A stretch of DNA of 64,000 nucleotides from contig NZ_JAGING010000001.1 of assembly GCF_017875835.1 (NCBI RefSeq), positions 744,001 through 808,000 on the forward strand, given 5' to 3'. The notes below the pieces were generated by a model. It saw only the letters and a list, made by a program, of their open reading frames with translations. It did not search any database and was not told the origin of the DNA. The DNA comes from Psychrobacter sp. PL19. GTDB taxonomy: Bacteria; Pseudomonadota; Gammaproteobacteria; Pseudomonadales; Moraxellaceae. The position numbers and the translations under genes are program-made. Each line of letters starts with the position of its first letter. Position 1 is the first letter of the stretch. Positions 37,746 through 46,670 of the stretch are shown here, piece after piece.

Positions 37746-39167
37746 ATGACCATTCTCGCCGCAACAGAAACCTTACTTCATAAAGGCAGTGGTCTACAAG
37801 TAGTGGTCGGCTTAGGACAATCCGGATTATCAGTGGCAAAGTATCTTGCCGATCAAGGTTACCAGGTGGCAGTCACAGACAATCAGTCAGCACCTGCATT
37901 GGCTCAGGAGTTACCGGCAGCAGTTACTATTCGGCAATTTGGCGCGATTGATGCCGATCTATTACAACGAGCAGCACGCATTATCATAAGCCCTGGTATC
38001 TCCCTTAACATCGAGGCAGTGTCTGCTGCTAGACAGGCGAAGATCCCGGTAGTTAGTGATATTCAGCTGTTTTGTGACGCCTGTGAGGTACCAATAGTAG
38101 CAATCACTGGCTCGAATGCCAAAAGTACGGTGACCACCTTGGTTGGACAAATGGCTGCTGATGCCGGCGTTGATGTTGGCGTTGGCGGCAATATTGGCGT
38201 GCCAGCATTGAGCTTACTTACTAATGCCAACATGCAGTTAGCGGTGCTTGAGCTGTCTAGCTTTCAGTTGGAGACAGTGACTCATTTAGGCGCGCAGGTC
38301 GCCACTGTACTCAATATGTCGCCTGATCATTTAGATCGTCATGGCGATATGCTCGGCTACCATCAAGCTAAGCATCGCATCTTTCAAGGCGCAAAGTCAG
38401 TGGTTATTAGTCGTGAAGACGCATTGACTCGACCTCTAGTAGCAGATAACTTACCACGGTTGAGTACGGGTATCCATGCCCCTGATAAAGGTCACTATGG
38501 TCTAATTACTGATCCTAACGGACAAATTCACCTGGCACGAGGTACTGACCGACTATTATCGGCGGACAAACTGATTATTAAAGGTCGCCATAACCTGCTC
38601 AATGCACAGGCTGCTCTAGCACTAGGTGAGCTTGCTGGTTTACCGCTTGATAGTATGCTGATCACGCTACAGCGATTCACCGGACTTGAACATCGTTGCC
38701 AATATGTCGCAACTGCCGCTGATATTGACTATTTTAATGATTCCAAAGGCACTAATATCGGCTCAACGATGGCTGCTATCGAAGGGCTAGGTGCAGTATA
38801 TGCCCCCAAAGATGGCAAGCTGTTATTAATCTTAGGCGGACAAGGCAAAGGCCAAAAATTTGGCGAATTAACCCCTTTTATCAACCAGTATGTCAGTCAA
38901 GTACTGTGTATTGGTGAGGACAGCCAGCAGATTGAGCAGCATCTACGCGCTGCCGCATTAAGTGATGAGGTGATGTTACATCAATGCCAGACACTGGAGG
39001 GTGCTTTTGCGACCATTCAACAAGTGACCGCAAGTAGTCTGTCACAAGTACAAGCGGTGTTATTGTCACCGGCCTGTGCCAGCTTTGATCAGTTTAGTGG
39101 TTATGCGGCTCGCGGTGAATATTTTAGTCAGTTAGTCGCACAGTTAGAGGCGTTTACGGCCAGCTAG
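37746..39167 (+). CDS. murD: UDP-MurNAc-L-Ala:D-Glu ligase
   Basis: A 473-residue Mur ligase adding D-glutamate to UDP-MurNAc-L-alanine. The ATP loop is GSNAKST from residue 122 (Ala where E. coli has Gly, as I recall for Pseudomonas MurD). Other marks are ISPGISL, GGNIGVPAL, LELSSFQLET, NMSPDHLDRHG and YFNDSKGTN. AAGGAA precedes the ATG. It is followed by ftsW after 413 bp and stands 18.5 kb from mraY, so the usual mraY-murD-ftsW order is split. Confidence 0.95.
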   Translation: MTILAATETLLHKGSGLQVVVGLGQSGLSVAKYLADQGYQVAVTDNQSAPALAQELPAAVTIRQFGAIDADLLQRAARIIISPGISLNIEAVSAARQAKIPVVSDIQLFCDACEVPIVAITGSNAKSTVTTLVGQMAADAGVDVGVGGNIGVPALSLLTNANMQLAVLELSSFQLETVTHLGAQVATVLNMSPDHLDRHGDMLGYHQAKHRIFQGAKSVVISREDALTRPLVADNLPRLSTGIHAPDKGHYGLITDPNGQIHLARGTDRLLSADKLIIKGRHNLLNAQAALALGELAGLPLDSMLITLQRFTGLEHRCQYVATAADIDYFNDSKGTNIGSTMAAIEGLGAVYAPKDGKLLLILGGQGKGQKFGELTPFINQYVSQVLCIGEDSQQIEQHLRAAALSDEVMLHQCQTLEGAFATIQQVTASSLSQVQAVLLSPACASFDQFSGYAARGEYFSQLVAQLEAFTAS

Positions 39168-39580
39168 CTAGGGCGTGTCATCAATTGATAATCAGGCAGC
39201 AGTATTTAATAAAAGGTAATTTGTGCCTAATACATTATGTTCGCTTGATAAAGTATTGTTTTGCTTATAGATTACTGCTACTGTCAATGATAATCGATCA
39301 AGCAACAGACCAACCAAATCAATAGCCGGCTGACCTCGCCTTGTGACATAACAATGAGTAACAAGACGTGCTGCACTGACATTATTTGTTGCAACGCCTA
39401 ATAGTTTATTAGGCTGCGCAGTTTAATGTTGTATCATGTTGCCTGACATCGCCTATCTAGTCGTATTTGTCTTGTATTCGCTATTGGTTACTGTCTATTT
39501 TGTTTTATCTCTTTTATACTTTTTAAACGGTGGCGTTTAATAGACGCCGTGTTTTTTGTTTGTTAGTGTACTTAAAAATT
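39168..39580. other. Long intergenic region between murD and ftsW
   Basis: No gene is seen. A short palindrome gcctaatagtttattaggc near 39400 has no T run. The gap suggests that ftsW has its own promoter. Confidence 0.45.
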
Positions 39581-40777
39581 ATGGCGCTCTCTTTCTTCTC
39601 TCGTTCATCTCGTCAATCGCAGTCAGCTACTGGCTCAGATGGTATCCTGTCCATGCCATCAGCACGTGCCATCTTATTAGCAAGTGTTGGCTGTATGCTG
39701 GTACTCAGTTTATTAATGGTGGCCTCTGCCTCTATTCCCTTTGCGCTCAGTCGCGGAATGACAGAGCTATACTTTTTTGAGCATCAGCTGATGTATATGG
39801 GTATTGGCATCTGTGTGGCGGCAGTGCCCTATTATTTCCTACCGCTACGAACCCTGTATAAAACTGAAATGCAATTTTTGCTGCTGGCCATTACCGGCGG
39901 ATTGCTGTTTCTAACTTTACTTGGTACCCCTATTAATGGCTCTAAACGCTGGTTAGAGCTAGGCTTTCTTAACTTCCAAGTAGCGGAGCTGGCGAAATTA
40001 GTGATGATTGTGTTCGTTGCTGACTTTGTGGTGCGGCGCTCTTTTGAGGTACGTAATGGCTGGGATGGTTTTTTACGGATCTTTTTAGTCGTTGGTATGA
40101 TAACGATGTTGCTGTTATTACAGCCAGATTTTGGCTCGCTAGTGGTTATTGTAGGGACTGTGTTTGCTATATTTTATATCGCTGGTGCCCCTTATAAGCA
40201 ATTTCTAGCATTGGGCGTATTAGTCGTGGGCTTAGCGGTGCTAGCAGTGACCTTGGTACAGTATCGCCTGACACGCGCCTTATCATTTATAGATCCTTTT
40301 GATGATGTTCAGGACACCGATTATCAGCTGGCACGCAGCTTAATTGCTTTTGGTCGCGGAGAGTTTACAGGGGTTGGTTATGGTGAGAGTGTGCAAAAGC
40401 TATCGCACTTACCAGAGGCTCATACGGATTTTCTATTAGCGATTACGGGTGAAGAACTGGGCTTTGTAGGCGTCACTATGGTGCTGCTGCTTGAAGCGTT
40501 GATCATTGGTAGCGCTATGCGTATCAGCTACAATGCGCTTAAGCGTCGGCAGATGCGCATGAGCTATACCGCATTTGGGATCGGAATCGTCTTTATTGCG
40601 CAGACTATTATTAATGCGGCGATGAATATGGGCGCCATTCCAACCAAAGGTCTGACCATGCCATTCTTTAGTTATGGCGGCTCATCGATGCTAATCAGCT
40701 TAGTTATGGTCGCGCTGTTGTTGAAAATTTATAAAGAAAGCCCTGAGATAGAAAAAAGCCAGGGTCGCTATTACTAA
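39581..40777 (+). CDS. ftsW: Lipid II glycosyltransferase FtsW
   Basis: A SEDS-family membrane glycosyltransferase of about 398 residues and ten helices that polymerises septal peptidoglycan together with FtsI. Marks include GSKRWLELGFLNFQVAELAKL, LLLQPDFGS, and the carboxy part with GLTMPFFSYGGSSM. The catalytic Asp region lies in the long periplasmic loop (ARSLIAFGRGEFTGVGYGES, LPEAHTDFLLAITGEELGF). ATG 39581 is preferred; GTG 39530 would add a basic 17-residue tail with no better ribosome site. It ends 31 bp before the convergent gluQ. Confidence 0.93.
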   Translation: MALSFFSRSSRQSQSATGSDGILSMPSARAILLASVGCMLVLSLLMVASASIPFALSRGMTELYFFEHQLMYMGIGICVAAVPYYFLPLRTLYKTEMQFLLLAITGGLLFLTLLGTPINGSKRWLELGFLNFQVAELAKLVMIVFVADFVVRRSFEVRNGWDGFLRIFLVVGMITMLLLLQPDFGSLVVIVGTVFAIFYIAGAPYKQFLALGVLVVGLAVLAVTLVQYRLTRALSFIDPFDDVQDTDYQLARSLIAFGRGEFTGVGYGESVQKLSHLPEAHTDFLLAITGEELGFVGVTMVLLLEALIIGSAMRISYNALKRRQMRMSYTAFGIGIVFIAQTIINAAMNMGAIPTKGLTMPFFSYGGSSMLISLVMVALLLKIYKESPEIEKSQGRYY

Positions 40778-40807
40778 GACCTTGCTAAGGTGTTATTAAG
40801 GCGTTTT

Positions 40808-41836
40808 TTATTCTTTATGTTCCTGAAACTCACTGAACATATCCAGATGACTTATGCCTTGCAAAGGCGCGTTATCCCATTGGGCGATCGCTTGCTCCAG
40901 CATGCGCGCTGGCGTGTCATTATCGACAGATGGCTGTTGTAGCAGCTGTAAAGCGTTGGCAATTAGCGTGCTAGGCTTGCGAGTATCGATAGGCTGAGCG
41001 AGATTTTGCTTGGAGAGCTTTTGGCCGTCAGTATGACATATCAGCGGTAGATGATACCAACGGTCAATAGCGGTCAGGTTAGCGGCCTGCATGATGCTAA
41101 TCTGAGCCGTGGTCAGCGGTAAGATATCTAAGCCGCGCATGATATGGGTAATCTGTTGCAGACCATCATCAATACTGGCCGCCAAAATATAATTAATCAT
41201 GCCATCTTGACGCCGCACCACCATATCCCCCAAAGTTTGCTGGGGATTACTCCATTGCATGCCTTGAATCCCATCCATAAAACCAATCATATGATCGGGC
41301 AGCTGTATACGTAGCTTATGCTGCTGCTGATCAAGATTGGCATTTATACAACAGCGTGGATACCGTTGATTACGGCTTAGGGCGTCAGTGACGCTTTTGG
41401 GGACTGTGTTGTTTGGTGGCGCATTTTTTTGCTCTAAAGATTGTTGCTTCCTAGCTTGTTGTTGCCAATATTGCGTTAGACTTTTACGGGAACATAGGCA
41501 GCCGTAGAGTCGCGGATGCAGTACAGTGGACAAGTAGTCGTTGTAGATATCAACACGCTCAGACTGGTAAATGACATCACCGTCCCAGTGCAGGCCCAAT
41601 ACTTCTAAATCTATCAGTATCTGCTCGCTAAACTGGTTATCACAGCGCGCGGTATCAGTGTCTTCGATACGTAGTAACCATTTGCCACCTAATGACTTAA
41701 TATGGCAATAACTTGCTAGCGCAGTGGTCAATGAGCCAAGGTGTAGCTCACCAGTCGGCGAGGGTGCAAAACGGCCAATAGGCTGTGCTGGCGGCGCCCG
41801 AGTTGGAGTAAGACTATGATCATTAATGAGTGTCAA
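40808..41836 (-). CDS. gluQ: Glutamyl-Q tRNA(Asp) synthetase
   Basis: A 342-residue paralogue of the glutamyl-tRNA synthetase catalytic core without the anticodon domain. It transfers glutamate onto the queuosine base of tRNA-Asp. The HIGH-type motif is in [13 protein letters not shown] (near residue 33) and the KMSKS-type motif is KLSKQ (near residue 270). A Cys pair CLCSRK marks the zinc site. E. coli YadB is about 300 residues; the extra length is a Gln-rich insert near residues 125-150. It lies 144 bp downstream of dksA on the same strand, the common dksA-gluQ arrangement. Confidence 0.93.
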   Translation of the reverse strand: MTLINDHSLTPTRAPPAQPIGRFAPSPTGELHLGSLTTALASYCHIKSLGGKWLLRIEDTDTARCDNQFSEQILIDLEVLGLHWDGDVIYQSERVDIYNDYLSTVLHPRLYGCLCSRKSLTQYWQQQARKQQSLEQKNAPPNNTVPKSVTDALSRNQRYPRCCINANLDQQQHKLRIQLPDHMIGFMDGIQGMQWSNPQQTLGDMVVRRQDGMINYILAASIDDGLQQITHIMRGLDILPLTTAQISIMQAANLTAIDRWYHLPLICHTDGQKLSKQNLAQPIDTRKPSTLIANALQLLQQPSVDNDTPARMLEQAIAQWDNAPLQGISHLDMFSEFQEHKE

Positions 41837-41908
41837 AATAGGCAGCTGTTGAAAGTAGGAGAATATAGATAGGATAAAGAAGGCGACTATAAAAAGATAT
41901 TTATTAAA

Positions 41909-41944
41909 TGCAACGAGCGACCAGTAATATGGTCGCTCGTTGTT
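41909..41944 (-). terminator. Hairpin between dksA and gluQ
   Basis: caacgagcgaccagtaatatggtcgctcgttg is a near-perfect 14-bp stem with a short loop. It starts about 40 bases after the dksA stop. The following minus-strand sequence is only moderately T-rich, so it may attenuate rather than stop transcription into gluQ. A terminator at this place has been reported in enteric bacteria. Confidence 0.75.
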
Positions 41945-41980
41945 ATACGTACTTTAGTTAACTTTAATTTAAAGGCCTTT

Positions 41981-42418
41981 TTAAGCACCTTGGTTTTGGC
42001 GTTCTTTAATTTCAGATAAAGTCTTACAGTCGATGCACTGAGTCGCGGTTGGGCGTGCTTCTAGGCGACGTAAACCGATTTCTACTCCGCAAGTTTCACA
42101 GAATCCATAGTCGTCATTTTCAATTTCACCCATGGACTTATCGATTTTGCGGATAAGCTTACGTTCACGGTCACGCGTACGCAGGGTTAATGCAAACTCT
42201 TCTTCTTGAGTGGCACGGTCGTTGATGTCAGGCATGGCGCTTGATTCATCTTGGATATAAGTCTTTGTGCGGTCAGCTTCGCCGATCAGTTGATGCTTCC
42301 AATCCAACAAAATAGCCTTGAAATGCTCTAACTGAGCATCAGACATATACTCTTCGTCTTTGGCAGGCACATAAGGGGTGAACTTAACATCACTCGGATT
42401 CGTGGTCAGGGTGCTCAT
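41981..42418 (-). CDS. dksA: RNA polymerase-binding transcription factor DksA
   Basis: A 145-residue stringent-response factor that enters the RNA polymerase secondary channel and works with ppGpp. It has a coiled-coil with the tip residues in PDINDRATQEEEFAL (E. coli DPVDRATQEEEF). The zinc finger uses Cys107, Cys110, Cys128 and Cys131. The length is close to the E. coli protein (151). It has a long upstream region of its own and a hairpin before gluQ. Confidence 0.96.
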   Translation of the reverse strand: MSTLTTNPSDVKFTPYVPAKDEEYMSDAQLEHFKAILLDWKHQLIGEADRTKTYIQDESSAMPDINDRATQEEEFALTLRTRDRERKLIRKIDKSMGEIENDDYGFCETCGVEIGLRRLEARPTATQCIDCKTLSEIKERQNQGA

Positions 42419-42983
42419 ATGGGTATCCTAATTTTTCAAATTAATTCAACAAAACGACGTTTTAAAAGACAAGACGTTGTAAATTTGCTAAACGTTATAA
42501 CTTGTCCTTTTACAGAACGTTTCACCACTTGGTAACGCAAGTAACACAGCTAATCTCATAGTAAGCTCATAATGATACGTTTATACCGGTATGCTTATAT
42601 CGCTACTAAAGTTATTGTTTATAAAATCTTTATCTACAAAATTGTTATGTATATTGTCATGCATATTTTTATTCAAATGCTACTGCTCAAACAATGCTAC
42701 AAATTACTGGTTGCGCAAGCTTAGTAGGTGGTTGGTTTAGCTATCCTAGCTACTATAATTTTTCTTAACATCCGGCCTTAGACGATACTATTTTTTAGCA
42801 CATTTTACTAGTGCCGCTGCCTTTTTACTGATTATTAACTGCTAATGTACTTTGGCATCTATTTATATTATATGACACTATTTATCTAGCAGTCAGTCCC
42901 TGTCAGCTATAGGTAATGCCAGTGCTAGGCAGGCCAACACGTTCATTAGCTCAATAAATATTTTGGCCTAATAAAACTGGCCG
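42419..42983. other. Intergenic region between dksA and cpdA
   Basis: No gene is seen in 565 bp of AT-rich sequence. It must hold the dksA promoter; several TATAAT-like words occur, but none stands out. Confidence 0.45.
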
Positions 42984-43835
42984 TCAAGTATCCAGTCTTT
43001 TGACCCAGCTTGCAACCTGCCCATTGTTGGCCAATTGCAACCAGCGATAACCGGGGTTTGCATCATGATCGTAGGTAAAGTCATCTTTGTAGGGCTCGAA
43101 CTGGTAGCAGGTAGAGGGCGTGCTATAAACAGTAACGCCTTGGCGATAGCGGACTTGTTCTTGATGAGTATGGCCGCTAATGATAACGCGCAGATGATCA
43201 AAGGGCACCATACGTTGCCAAAAGCTCTCTGTATTCTCTGCAATATGGGCGTCTATCCAGTCAGATCTCATCGGTAGTACGTGATGATGGATAGCGATTA
43301 GGGCTGGCTTATCGTCAGCTGTCAGTTGCTCACACAACCAATCAATATCGGTATCAGTGACTTCCCCTGCGACTTTACCTGGGATAGCAGAGTCTAATAA
43401 TAACAACTGCCAGTAGTCAGTATCAATGACATGACGACTGAGCAAACGCTCATCAGCCGCTTGAGCAATGGTTTCTCGCTGAAAAAAAGGCACCTCTGTC
43501 ACTATTTCATCAGTCACGTCATGGTTGCCAGCGATACAGGCAAAAGGGATATTAGTCGCCTTTAGTATCTTAAAAATATGATCATAAATAGCAGGTTCAA
43601 CCTGACTAACCAAGTCGCCAGTGACCAAAATCAAGTCACAGCGAATATCTTCGTTCAAAGCCTGTCGAAGGCTGGCTTCAAAATTTTCCTGACAAATAGA
43701 GTCAGTGAGGTCATCGTTTTGAGCAATAGTGCTGCTCGTTATGGGATAGTGGGCTGATAAATGTAGGTCAGTGATCTGCAAGACGTTTACGTGCTCATCT
43801 GGCGTGTAAATCCTACGGGCAGGGTAGCTTAGCAT
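42984..43835 (-). CDS. cpdA: 3',5'-cyclic-AMP phosphodiesterase (CpdA-type metallophosphoesterase)
   Basis: A 283-residue calcineurin-like phosphoesterase. All metal-binding blocks of the class III cyclic nucleotide phosphodiesterases are in order: ITDLHL (D-x-H), ILVTGDLV, AGNHDV, then IAIHHHVLP and ISGHTHQEQV. The last part, VTVYSTPSTCYQF, is typical of CpdA. It hydrolyses cAMP to AMP and so tunes cAMP signalling. The length is as expected (E. coli 275). It stands alone with an ATG at 43835. Confidence 0.9.
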   Translation of the reverse strand: MLSYPARRIYTPDEHVNVLQITDLHLSAHYPITSSTIAQNDDLTDSICQENFEASLRQALNEDIRCDLILVTGDLVSQVEPAIYDHIFKILKATNIPFACIAGNHDVTDEIVTEVPFFQRETIAQAADERLLSRHVIDTDYWQLLLLDSAIPGKVAGEVTDTDIDWLCEQLTADDKPALIAIHHHVLPMRSDWIDAHIAENTESFWQRMVPFDHLRVIISGHTHQEQVRYRQGVTVYSTPSTCYQFEPYKDDFTYDHDANPGYRWLQLANNGQVASWVKRLDT

Positions 43836-44125
43836 GGTCAGTCCTTTATCAGACTAAAACGAATGAGGCTGTCAGAAAACGAATAAGTAAGTCTTGGTTT
43901 TTTACTTTTCAGCGTTGATGTTATCTAGGGTATTCCAGCAACTTTATAACCCATCTGATATTACAATTAAATAATTGCCACCACTATTTGGTGTGGCAGT
44001 TGGTTAATTAAATAGGGTACTGATAATATTTAGGAAAATTTATAGCACAAAACCTAATAAATCTCTAGCTATATCTGTGAAATAAAGTTGAATAAAACTT
44101 TCACAAGGGCTCATTCGATGACAAT

Positions 44126-44175
44126 ATAGTCCCTTTAACGATGTGCCGTCATAGTCTCTTTAACGGCGTGCCGTC
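44126..44175. repeat. 25-bp tandem duplication across the znuB stop codon
   Basis: Two adjacent 25-base units atagtc(c/t)ctttaacg(a/g)(t/c)gtgccgtc, 22 of 25 identical, cover the last codons of znuB and the bases after it. The rightmost unit holds the current stop; the other lies downstream of it. Confidence 0.88.
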
Positions 44176-44993
44176 CAAAATTTTGAAGGCATTAATTTTG
44201 AGGTCGTTAATTTAGAGACAATCAGCGCGGCGAAAAATAGAATGGCCAAGACCAGTACAATGGTCAGTCCGGTCTGTATATCAAGCCAGATACTGCCCCA
44301 AACGCCTAAAGTGACGCCCAGTTGAGCAACGATCAGTGCGATAATCACCATCTGCTTAGGTGACGCTGAATATAGGCGCGCCGTGAGTGCTGGTAGTACT
44401 AGCAAGCCACTGATTAATAAGCTACCAACTGCTTGCAAGGCAATCGCACAGAATCCAGCCAATACTCCCATAAAAAACAGCCGCTGCCGCGTGGGGTTAA
44501 TGCCTTGAATACGGGCTAACGCTTCATGAGTCGCCAGTTTAATTTGTGCTGGCCAAATATAAGCTAATAATCCGAGTCCAATCAGTACACTCGTAGCAAG
44601 TAACGGCAGATCTGCCCAGTCAAGCTCCAGTAAATTACCAAATAAAAACCCCAATACATTGGCTTGTTGATCAGTAAGCTGGGTCAAGGCCAATAGTCCC
44701 AAACACAGTAGTGAGACCGCGACCACTGCCAGTACTGCATCGACTGGTAGTCGCTCATCATCGATCAACACCAGTCCTACGACCACCATGACGCTAACCA
44801 TAGCGATACCAATACCCATCGGCAACTGCCACCACACCGCTAGCGCAACGCCGAGAAGGGTTCCATGCGCTAAGGCATCTGCAAAAAAGGCCATGCGTCG
44901 CCACAATACCAGACATCCAAGGGGCGCTGATAGCAGGGCTAAAATACTGCCGGCAATCCAAGCAGGGGCAATGATAGCTAACCAAGCGGTCAT
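44160..44993 (-). CDS. znuB: Zinc ABC transporter permease
   Basis: A 277-residue ABC-3 family permease with about eight helices. It begins with the membrane helix LAIIAPAWIAGSILALLSAP and shows ADALAHGTLLGVALA and the QAVGSLLISGLLVLPA region that contacts the ATPase. It forms the zinc importer with ZnuC and ZnuA. It lies 107 bp after znuC on the same strand. A 25-bp duplication spans its stop. Confidence 0.93.
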   Translation of the reverse strand: MTAWLAIIAPAWIAGSILALLSAPLGCLVLWRRMAFFADALAHGTLLGVALAVWWQLPMGIGIAMVSVMVVVGLVLIDDERLPVDAVLAVVAVSLLCLGLLALTQLTDQQANVLGFLFGNLLELDWADLPLLATSVLIGLGLLAYIWPAQIKLATHEALARIQGINPTRQRLFFMGVLAGFCAIALQAVGSLLISGLLVLPALTARLYSASPKQMVIIALIVAQLGVTLGVWGSIWLDIQTGLTIVLVLAILFFAALIVSKLTTSKLMPSKFWTARR

Positions 44994-45100
44994 AATAAGT
45001 GTCCGTTAGACTTTATTTATAAAATTTAATAAAGAACTTAATAGTGAATAAGTAAGGTAACACAACCAGTTTAGTAGCTGGCAAGCTGGTATGGATGCAG

Positions 45101-45901
45101 CTACAACAGCCCACTTGGCGCTTGGTGTTCACAAGCGTGCGGCTGATGTACATAAGGTTGCTCATAATGATGACCAAACAATTTTTGAAACTCAGCACTG
45201 ATAGCCAGATCGCTGGGTTGGCCTTCACAGCAGATATGTTTATTGAGACAAATCACTCGTCGGCTGCCTTTCATTACCCAATGCAAATCGTGTGACACTA
45301 CTAGCATCGCACAACGTAGAAAATCGGGCAGCTCATCAATGAACTGATATAGCCACACTTCCGTATCAGGATCCAGTCCCTGCATGGGCTCATCTAAAAT
45401 CAGTAAATTAGGCTTGTCTAACAAGGCGCGTGCTAATAGTACCCGCTGAGTCTCCCCACCAGATAAGTGCAACATCTGCCGTGATAGTAGATGCGTTAAT
45501 GACAAATTATCAAAAATGAATTGCCGCTGGCTATCAGTCAAGCGTCGCTTATCTGCTTGCGCCAATAAGTCCTGGACTCGCAGTGGCAAGATCGGCGGTA
45601 CGGCAAAACGTTGCGGTACATAACCAAGCTGCAACGGTTGATGCGCAATAATTTGCCCTTCAGAGGGCATGATTAGCCCCAAAACAAGCTTCACCAACGT
45701 TGACTTGCCAGCACCATTAGGCCCAATAAGACTAACGGTTTCATTGACCGCAATATCAATATTAATATGCGATACCAAGCGCTGTTGCCCGATATGATAA
45801 CTGACATCAGTTAAAGTAAGAAGCGGAACATCACGCTTAGAGAACGAATCAAGCTGTTGAGTAGAGGGTGGTTGTGTAGATGAAGATACAGGATGATTCA
45901 T
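45101..45901 (-). CDS. znuC: Zinc ABC transporter ATPase
   Basis: An ABC ATPase of about 266 residues. Walker A is GPNGAGKST, the Q-loop region LGYVPQRF follows, the signature is LSGGETQ and Walker B is LLILDEP with the H-loop His in VVSHDLH. The C-terminal HxxxxEQP-rich tail (HQPHACEHQ) may bind metal. ATG 45901 is chosen because the reading frame further upstream would overlap the zur end and adds 31 residues unlike the family. It lies 74 bp after zur and probably shares its transcript. Confidence 0.93.
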   Translation of the reverse strand: MNHPVSSSTQPPSTQQLDSFSKRDVPLLTLTDVSYHIGQQRLVSHINIDIAVNETVSLIGPNGAGKSTLVKLVLGLIMPSEGQIIAHQPLQLGYVPQRFAVPPILPLRVQDLLAQADKRRLTDSQRQFIFDNLSLTHLLSRQMLHLSGGETQRVLLARALLDKPNLLILDEPMQGLDPDTEVWLYQFIDELPDFLRCAMLVVSHDLHWVMKGSRRVICLNKHICCEGQPSDLAISAEFQKLFGHHYEQPYVHQPHACEHQAPSGLL

Positions 45902-45975
45902 GAGTCGGCAGCTAATAGTTTGAAAATTGATGAATGAATAAAAAAGATATTTTGCATGACGTTCTTTGCATGGCT

Positions 45976-46557
45976 TTAGTGGCAGGCCTGGCAAATGCCG
46001 CTAAGCTCAATGACACTACGGGCAACGGTAAAGCCAACATCTTGCTCAGCGAAGCTCATCATTTCTTGTACTGGTAAGCTGCTACATTCTTGCACTCGCT
46101 GGCATTGGTCACAGATTAAGAAGGCTGCCGTATGTTGTGCCCGTGGATGACAACAGGGGACATAAGCATTAATCGAAGTCAGTTGATGAATCAAGCCCTC
46201 ACTTAACAAAAACTCTAAGCTGCGATAAACCGTCGGTGGTGCGACATTTTTTGATGTGGTATTTTTTGTTTCATGGACATTATTATCGGTGTCTAATAGC
46301 CGTACACGCTGCAGTTGAGTAATGAGATCATAAGCGCCAACTGGTTTATTGGCCTGCAATACCAGTTCATAGATCTGCTGACGTAAAGGCGTAAAGCGTA
46401 CGCCACGCGTCCGGCACTGCTCTTTTGCTGCTGCGAGTCGCTCAACTACATCGCGCGGCGTAAAGTCTTGCACATCATGCAGATGGTTGTCGTGTACGTG
46501 ATTGTCACATACATCGCCATTGGTAGATGACTCACAGCCAGATGAAGTAATAGACAC
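45976..46557 (-). CDS. zur: Zinc uptake regulator Zur (Fur family)
   Basis: A 193-residue Fur-family repressor. The winged-helix N-terminal domain (RFTPLRQQIYELVL, APPTVYRSLEFLLSEGL) is preceded by a His/Asp-rich leader (NHVHDNHLHD near residues 19-28) not seen in E. coli Zur. It has CDQC and the closing CQAC structural zinc Cys pairs and a CCHPRAQH regulatory region. The GTG start at 46557 has GGAG eight bases upstream. It heads the zur-znuC-znuB arm and lies 34 bp from a Zur box. Confidence 0.92.
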   Translation of the reverse strand: MSITSSGCESSTNGDVCDNHVHDNHLHDVQDFTPRDVVERLAAAKEQCRTRGVRFTPLRQQIYELVLQANKPVGAYDLITQLQRVRLLDTDNNVHETKNTTSKNVAPPTVYRSLEFLLSEGLIHQLTSINAYVPCCHPRAQHTAAFLICDQCQRVQECSSLPVQEMMSFAEQDVGFTVARSVIELSGICQACH

Positions 46558-46590
46558 TATTCAAGCTCCAAAAAATAAGTTAGCACTTTT

Positions 46591-46611
46591 AATTGTTATA
46601 GTATAACATAA
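46591..46611. promoter_or_regulatory. Zur box between zur and znuA
   Basis: GTTATA-G-TATAAC with flanking T and AT forms a palindrome (TTGTTATAGTATAACAT) that fits the gammaproteobacterial Zur consensus GTTATAnTATAAC exactly in its core. It sits between the divergent zur-znuCB and znuA units, so one dimer pair could repress both and provide zinc-dependent autoregulation. Confidence 0.93.
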
Positions 46612-46670
46612 TGGAAATTAGAAAAACATAACTCTCATTATTCCTATCTATTTAACAGGACTACTTACGC

